Shown here: positions 59,446-64,000 of the stretch, piece by piece | Layout of the letters: each line of letters starts with the position of its first letter | Numbering within the stretch: the first letter of the stretch is position 1 | NCBI GenBank assembly: GCA_020724365.1 | Contig: DYHD01000003.1 | Coordinates: forward strand, 20,847 to 84,846 | Reading direction: 5' to 3' | Source: Thermodesulfovibrio yellowstonii | GTDB taxonomy: Bacteria; Nitrospirota; Thermodesulfovibrionia; Thermodesulfovibrionales; Dissulfurispiraceae | Length of the DNA stretch: 64,000 nt | The notes under the pieces: model-generated | The model's database searches: none | What the model was told of the DNA's origin: nothing | What the model saw: the letters and a program-made list of their open reading frames with translations, nothing else | Position numbers and translations under genes: made by a program

Positions 59446-61647
59446 ATGAAATCCCGCGGAGAATTAATAGATGAATTAGCTTCATTATGCGGTATTGTCT
59501 TTGAATACTGGGATTTCTTTGGTAACAGATATGTTGCCTCTTTCGATACAAAAGAGGCTATTTTACGCTCAATGAAACTGAAAATTGATACCCCAGAGCA
59601 GATTATTGCTGAGATAATCAAGATTCATGATAAACCATGGTTGTCTGTTATCGAACCAGTTAAAGTAATATCAATCAACAATCAGCCATTTAGGATATCA
59701 GTCTATATCACTCTTCCTGAATGGCAAGAGAAATCTCTTTTCATATCCTGCCTTGTTGAGGATGAATATGGCAGAAGTGATGAATTTGCATTTTCATGGG
59801 ATTCCCTTCATCTCTTAGACCAGAAATGGATTAATGGTCAGAGATATATAAAGACCGAAATTTATGATATAGCCCACAGAGATATAGGCTATTATACACT
59901 ATTTATTAAATGTATCAGCGCCGCAGGTGAGTTTTCAGGGAGAACAAGGATTATAATAACGCCTGATACCTGTTATATTCCTCCCATTATTCAAGATGAA
60001 TACAGGAAGCTCTGGGGTATTACGATTAACCTATATTCAATCAACTCAGAAAGGAATTGGGGCTGTGGAGATTTTACCGATCTTAATGAGATGTTAAAAT
60101 GGCTTTTTGAATTGGGGGGGGATTTCATAGCCGTTAATCCGTTACATGCCCTTTCAAATAAAATGCCATATGACATAAGCCCTTATTCGCCTATCAGCAG
60201 ACTTTATAAAAATTTTATTTATCTCGATATAGAGAGGCTGCCTGATGTCACTGAATCTGATGTTGCACAGGTTTTTATGCGAAAAGATTTCTTCAAGGCT
60301 GAATTAGAAAGACTACGGAATACAGATTTGATTGATTATGAGGCTATTGCTGCTCTAAAAGAGAGCATATTAAGATACGCCTTTGAAATATTTTATGAAA
60401 GGCATTACAAGAAAGCAACACAGAGATGGTGGCAATTTGAAGCTTATCTAAAAGAAGAGGGAAAGCCTCTTCAGTCTTTCTGTTTATATCTAACTCTTTA
60501 CAAAAAAAATAATCTCGCCGATTGGAAATTATGGGGAGAAGAATATCGAAGTCTATCAGAAGAGATATTAGAAAGGCTAATCTATGAGCATGAAAAAGAG
60601 ATATTATTTTACAGCTATATTCAGTGGTTAATAGATTTGGAAATAAAAAATCTTTCCGAATTTTGCAAACAATCTTCACCATTGGGACTTATGTTCGACC
60701 TTGCTATTGGTTCTACTTCGGTAGGGAGCGATGTCTGGGATTATCAGGATGTCTTTGCATTAGGCATCAAGGTAGGGGCTCCACCTGATGATTTCAACCC
60801 TACGGGTCAGGACTGGGGATTCCCACCTTTAATCCCTCAAATTTTAAGATATACCGGTTATGAATTCTTTATACAGACCATCAGAAAGACAATGAAACAT
60901 GCAGGGGCTTTAAGAATAGACCATGCTCTGGGGATGTTTAGATTATTTTGGATACCTGAAGGAAGATTGCCAACAGAGGGAGCTTATGTAGTATATCCTT
61001 CGGAAGATCTTTTAAGAATAATAGCTTTAGAAAGCGTTAGAAATAAAACATTAGTTGTCGCAGAAGATCTAGGAACCGTAGGCGAAAATGTTTACGATCG
61101 TTTGCAGGGACTTAATATGTTATCGTATAAATTATTATATTTCGAAAGAAACTATCCCGACCCTTCCTTTAAGCCTCCATGGGCTTATCCACAAAAGGCT
61201 TTATGTGCAATAACAACGCATGACCTCCCCACATGCACTGGCTTTTGGGCTGCCAATGATATAGAGCTTAAGAAAACACTAGGGTTATATGTTAAGGAAG
61301 ATAAGTATCTTAAACATCTGAGTGAAAGAAAGAGAGATAAAGAACTTCTTTTAAGGGCGCTTAATGATCAAGGAATTCTTCATGAGGATTATTTAGGGAG
61401 GTTAAAACCTTTGGAAATGAGTCAATATCTCTGTCTTGCTATCTATGAATATCTTGCAAGAACTCCTTGTATGCTTGTTTCAGTAAGCCTTGATGATATT
61501 ATAGGCACAGTAAATCAGCAAAACCTACCCGGTGTAGTTGAAACATACCCATGTTGGAGGCAGAAGACCCCTGTTAAATTAGAAGAAATTATTTCTGCTG
61601 ACCGCTTTAAAATGTTAGGTGAGATTTTTAAGAGGAATAACCGTTAA
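59446..61647 (+). CDS. malQ: 4-alpha-glucanotransferase (amylomaltase, GH77)
   Basis: 733 residues. An N-terminal extension of about 180 residues (beta-rich, starch-binding-like) precedes the GH77 barrel, with WGITINLYSINSERNWGCGDF, LRIDHALGMFRLFW (nucleophile Asp), VVAEDLGTV (acid/base Glu) and ITTHDLPTCTGFW. It moves alpha-1,4-glucan segments between acceptors in glycogen or maltodextrin metabolism. The start ATG at 59446 lacks a strong ribosome site. Convergent with speE across 182 bp. Confidence 0.92.
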   Translation: MKSRGELIDELASLCGIVFEYWDFFGNRYVASFDTKEAILRSMKLKIDTPEQIIAEIIKIHDKPWLSVIEPVKVISINNQPFRISVYITLPEWQEKSLFISCLVEDEYGRSDEFAFSWDSLHLLDQKWINGQRYIKTEIYDIAHRDIGYYTLFIKCISAAGEFSGRTRIIITPDTCYIPPIIQDEYRKLWGITINLYSINSERNWGCGDFTDLNEMLKWLFELGGDFIAVNPLHALSNKMPYDISPYSPISRLYKNFIYLDIERLPDVTESDVAQVFMRKDFFKAELERLRNTDLIDYEAIAALKESILRYAFEIFYERHYKKATQRWWQFEAYLKEEGKPLQSFCLYLTLYKKNNLADWKLWGEEYRSLSEEILERLIYEHEKEILFYSYIQWLIDLEIKNLSEFCKQSSPLGLMFDLAIGSTSVGSDVWDYQDVFALGIKVGAPPDDFNPTGQDWGFPPLIPQILRYTGYEFFIQTIRKTMKHAGALRIDHALGMFRLFWIPEGRLPTEGAYVVYPSEDLLRIIALESVRNKTLVVAEDLGTVGENVYDRLQGLNMLSYKLLYFERNYPDPSFKPPWAYPQKALCAITTHDLPTCTGFWAANDIELKKTLGLYVKEDKYLKHLSERKRDKELLLRALNDQGILHEDYLGRLKPLEMSQYLCLAIYEYLARTPCMLVSVSLDDIIGTVNQQNLPGVVETYPCWRQKTPVKLEEIISADRFKMLGEIFKRNNR

Positions 61648-61829
61648 GCATTTACGATCACCCAAATATAATGATAAATTCACTCAAATGTTATGCTGAA
61701 CTTGCCGAACCATTATTGATGCATCATCCTTTAACAAAGATTTAGCTCAGATCACGCCCCATGCTTAGGGTGACTTTTTAGCAGCACTTTATCAGGTTAT
61801 CATTATATGAACTTAGGATTACTATGGTT

Positions 61830-62732
61830 TTAATAAAAAGATACGGGTTGACTATCGGTGATTATTTGGGTCTGATTCTTAATGGAATTTTTGATATATT
61901 TAGGCAGTGAAAACATATTAATATGTGTCTCGGAATCATAAAATTTTAAGCTATCTTTAATATCATCTATTTTATTTTCAATTTCTTCTGAAGACAACTT
62001 AAGAGGGTCTGATTTTTTTGAGGCAAGAATAAATCCCCAAGGCGTAAAAAAAGAAGGGATATTTGTTATATAAGGTCTTACGATTGGGAATACTTCCATA
62101 AGGGTCTTGGTTATCATACTGAAGATATTCAAGTTATGCACTGCAGTAGATGCAGCTTGAGTAACGGCTATCCCCCCCTCATTTAAATGTTCATAAACGA
62201 TATTGTAAAATTCTTTGGTGTATAGCATAATAGCTGGCCCATTTTCTGTAGGCTCTGGCAAATCGAGCACAATAATATCAAAAAAATCTAATTTTCTAAG
62301 AAAGCTTCTAGCATCATCAAAATAAACCCTAACCTTTTTATTCTCGAATGCACCCTGATGCCATTCAGGGAGGTATTTTTTGCTGATATCAACAGCCTCT
62401 TTATCAAGATCAGCAATGACTATTTCTTCTATAGAATTATATTTCAGTATTTCTCTTGCGGTGGCACCTTCACCGCCACCAGCCACAAAAACCCTTTTAG
62501 GTAAATCATGTGAAACAATTGCAGGATGGATAATCGCCTCATGATAAATAAACTCATCTGATTGAGCAGACTGCATCTTACCATCTAAAATAAGGCATTT
62601 GCCGAAAGCACCTGATCTTATGATTTCAATATTCTGAAATTCAGAGGGCTTGTTATAAATTATTTCTTGTAGAGAATAAAAGGCGCCTTCTTCATCGCTT
62701 GTTTGTTCAAGAAACCATTTGAAATTCAGCAT
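61830..62732 (-). CDS. speE: Spermidine synthase SpeE
   Basis: 300 residues from the ATG at 62732, preceded by AAGGTG; a frame 9 residues longer from 62759 has no ribosome site. FIYHEAIIHPAI, GGGEGATAREIL and DLPEPTENGPA are the aminopropyltransferase motifs. It transfers aminopropyl from decarboxylated SAM to putrescine or a related amine. It overlaps the 3' end of speD by 26 bp. Confidence 0.93.
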   Translation of the reverse strand: MLNFKWFLEQTSDEEGAFYSLQEIIYNKPSEFQNIEIIRSGAFGKCLILDGKMQSAQSDEFIYHEAIIHPAIVSHDLPKRVFVAGGGEGATAREILKYNSIEEIVIADLDKEAVDISKKYLPEWHQGAFENKKVRVYFDDARSFLRKLDFFDIIVLDLPEPTENGPAIMLYTKEFYNIVYEHLNEGGIAVTQAASTAVHNLNIFSMITKTLMEVFPIVRPYITNIPSFFTPWGFILASKKSDPLKLSSEEIENKIDDIKDSLKFYDSETHINMFSLPKYIKNSIKNQTQIITDSQPVSFY

Positions 62733-63114
62733 CGCACACCTTATGTGGGAGTCTCTCATTAAAAGGAGAAAGGATTCCTCTTTTCATCTCAAAAACAGAT
62801 GGATTCTTGCTCTCAAATTTTTCTATGAGGTATTGAGCTGCTATTTCTGGTTTAATTATATCGCCGCATGTGAAAATATCAACAGCAGCATATGCATATT
62901 CTGGCCATGTATGGATTGATAGATGAGATTCTGCTATTACAACCACGCCGCTTATTCCAAAGGGATTAAATTCATGGAAGGAAACATCGACGATTGTGGC
63001 TTTTGCTTGTTTTGCTGCATTAACTAATGAGTCTTTAACTCTGTTTAAGTCTTTTAAGACATCAGGATTACAATCCTTCAATTCCACCAAAAGATGGGTA
63101 CCTAAAGCATACAA
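62707..63114 (-). CDS. speD: S-adenosylmethionine decarboxylase SpeD
   Basis: 135 residues from a TTG at 63114, chosen because GGGAGGG lies about 6 nt upstream and the protein then begins at the conserved YALGTHLLVEL; a longer ATG frame from 63174 adds 20 unconserved residues. The self-cleavage site ESHLSIHTWPEY yields the pyruvoyl group. It provides decarboxylated SAM to SpeE. Confidence 0.92.
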   Translation of the reverse strand: MYALGTHLLVELKDCNPDVLKDLNRVKDSLVNAAKQAKATIVDVSFHEFNPFGISGVVVIAESHLSIHTWPEYAYAAVDIFTCGDIIKPEIAAQYLIEKFESKNPSVFEMKRGILSPFNERLPHKVCDAEFQMVS

Positions 63115-63217
63115 TTTCCTACCCTCCCTCAAGTTTAGAATCGAACAAAAGCAATGCTTCAAGCTAAATATCATATAGTAAAGAGCATGTTATTGTCAAG
63201 GGAGAAAAATTGGTGGG

Positions 63218-63402
63218 TAGTGTAAAATTTTCTGTGTAAAAATTGAAGATAGTAAAAAAGAGGTGAGAAGAAGAACAAGACCAATGAGTTGTTTCAATAA
63301 TAAGCAGAGCATAGAAAGAATCCTCTATGCAGTGTTAAACCATCTGAATGAACAATGAGGGAAAAAGCCCTTAAAAGAATTTACACAAAAAGATTGACAC
63401 TA
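63218..63402 (+). mobile_element. Decayed IS256-family element, internally deleted
   Basis: Imperfect 23- to 24-bp terminal inverted repeats (TAGTGTAAAA...TGTGTAAA at 63218-63241; TTTACACA...GACACTA at 63380-63402). Between them lies the last 45 codons of an IS256-type transposase (RRRTRPMSCFNNKQS, ERILYAVLNHLNEQ, GKKPLKEFTQ) interrupted by a TGA at 63356 where Trp is expected. About 1 kb of the transposase is missing, so the element cannot move by itself. The rest of 63175-63594 shows nothing recognisable. Confidence 0.7.
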
Positions 63403-63594
63403 ACAAAAAAGCTATTCCTATTGCATACAGAAAATTCTATCTATTTTTCAGAAGAAAAAAGATAATTGATTTTCATAATAAAATAGAGTAATATCATGTA
63501 ATATAAGGTATTTTTAGGGGTTCATTTATTCTATAAACAGATTTTAAATTAAATTCTATTTCCAAATTATATAATTAAGAGGTTATGGTCAGTT

Positions 63595-63951
63595 ATGAAG
63601 AGATATATATCTGTTGAAGACGATAATGAACAAACAGCCTCAAATATTAAAGTTAGTCTGAAAGATACAAATAATATCTCAGGGCTACAGAGATATTATT
63701 TAACAAAAGAAAACTTCCATCAGATTGATAAAAACTTACTCCTTTCTCATCAGGAAGTCAATTTTAGCATTTTTATCAGTAAAGATTTTGATTTTAAAGC
63801 CGCCTTTGAAGCAACACTTCAATCACCGAAAAAAATATCTTCTGAGATATTAGATATGCAAGGGGATATTTTTATAAAAGCCTGCGATATCCCTCTTTAC
63901 AGTAAATATTTAGAATCCCTTCAAGAGGCTGATATTACAGACCAATTGTAA
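63595..63951 (+). CDS. Hypothetical protein
   Basis: 118 residues with no recognised domain. The sequence is charged, without membrane segment or signal peptide; it reads KRYISVEDDNEQTA at the start and ends LQEADITDQL. No strong ribosome site is visible (GAGG 8-12 nt upstream). It stands alone before the window edge. Confidence 0.5.
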   Translation: MKRYISVEDDNEQTASNIKVSLKDTNNISGLQRYYLTKENFHQIDKNLLLSHQEVNFSIFISKDFDFKAAFEATLQSPKKISSEILDMQGDIFIKACDIPLYSKYLESLQEADITDQL

Positions 63952-64000
63952 CCTCTCACATTATTTTGACTAAAATTCTCACATTATATTGAACAATACA

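Noticed and set aside
62733..62759. Longer SpeE start at 62759
   Set aside because: No ribosome site, deeper overlap into speD, and the added residues are not conserved; ATG at 62732 has AAGGTG upstream.
1..64000. tRNA, rRNA or tmRNA genes
   Set aside because: No cloverleaf-like or rRNA-like stretch was recognised by eye; a covariance-model scan was not possible, so short RNA genes could have been missed.

Overview
The window looks like chromosome of an anaerobic, flagellated, Gram-negative bacterium of low G+C content. Lipopolysaccharide genes, Pal/CpoB lipoproteins, an oxygen-scavenging flavodiiron protein with rubredoxin-like and desulforedoxin-like partners, and the general gene style would fit Nitrospirota (Thermodesulfovibrionia-like). 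That placement is inference; no rRNA or tRNA gene was seen to confirm it.

Layout. 1-3205 (minus): end-truncated mnmA, a cysteine synthase and a heptosyltransferase-GmhB fusion. 3459-7125 (plus): an oxidative-stress cluster led by a PerR-like regulator with a near-consensus PerR box, then a small RCKP rubredoxin-like protein, a 2-Cys peroxiredoxin, a rubredoxin-domain protein, two desulforedoxin-like proteins and an FprA-type flavodiiron protein. A 133-bp inverted-repeat element sits inside this cluster. 7465-14067 (minus): a tight operon of split transketolase, FtsE, FtsX, an EnvC-like activator, CtpA and a 3'-5' exonuclease. 14416-15013: an antitoxin/PIN-toxin pair whose toxin has ACG where ATG is expected. 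15122-19897: surface polysaccharide genes. 20109-30060 (plus): a late flagellar and motility block (flagellin, FlaG, FliD, FliS, two response regulators, PilZ, two MotAB pairs).

30142-51448 (plus) is a 21-kb type III CRISPR island. It carries an NE0113-family CARF protein with a winged-helix-like tail, a complete Cmr (III-B) complex, a Can2/Card1-like nuclease, a complete Csm (III-A) complex, a second and larger CARF-PD-(D/E)xK protein and a Csx3-like protein. MNT nucleotidyltransferase/HEPN pairs are spliced in at three places, one with its MNT domain fused to Cmr1, and a fourth nucleotidyltransferase follows csm5. No CRISPR array, cas6, cas1 or cas2 was found here, so guide RNAs would come from elsewhere. 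Two near-identical tandem palindromes with the same spacing to a promoter precede the CARF regulator gene and the cmr operon. This suggests one switch for the island.

51629-64000: oligopeptide ABC ATPases, moaA, cpoB, pal, a UvrA-family protein, malQ, speE/speD, a decayed IS256-type element and a hypothetical gene. Three kinds of small repeat recur across the window: heptamer tracts (CTTGAAT type), GTCATTGCGAG-ended repeats, and ATTCCCGC/GCGGGAAT hairpins. The heptamer and hairpin types have also entered type III coding sequences in frame.
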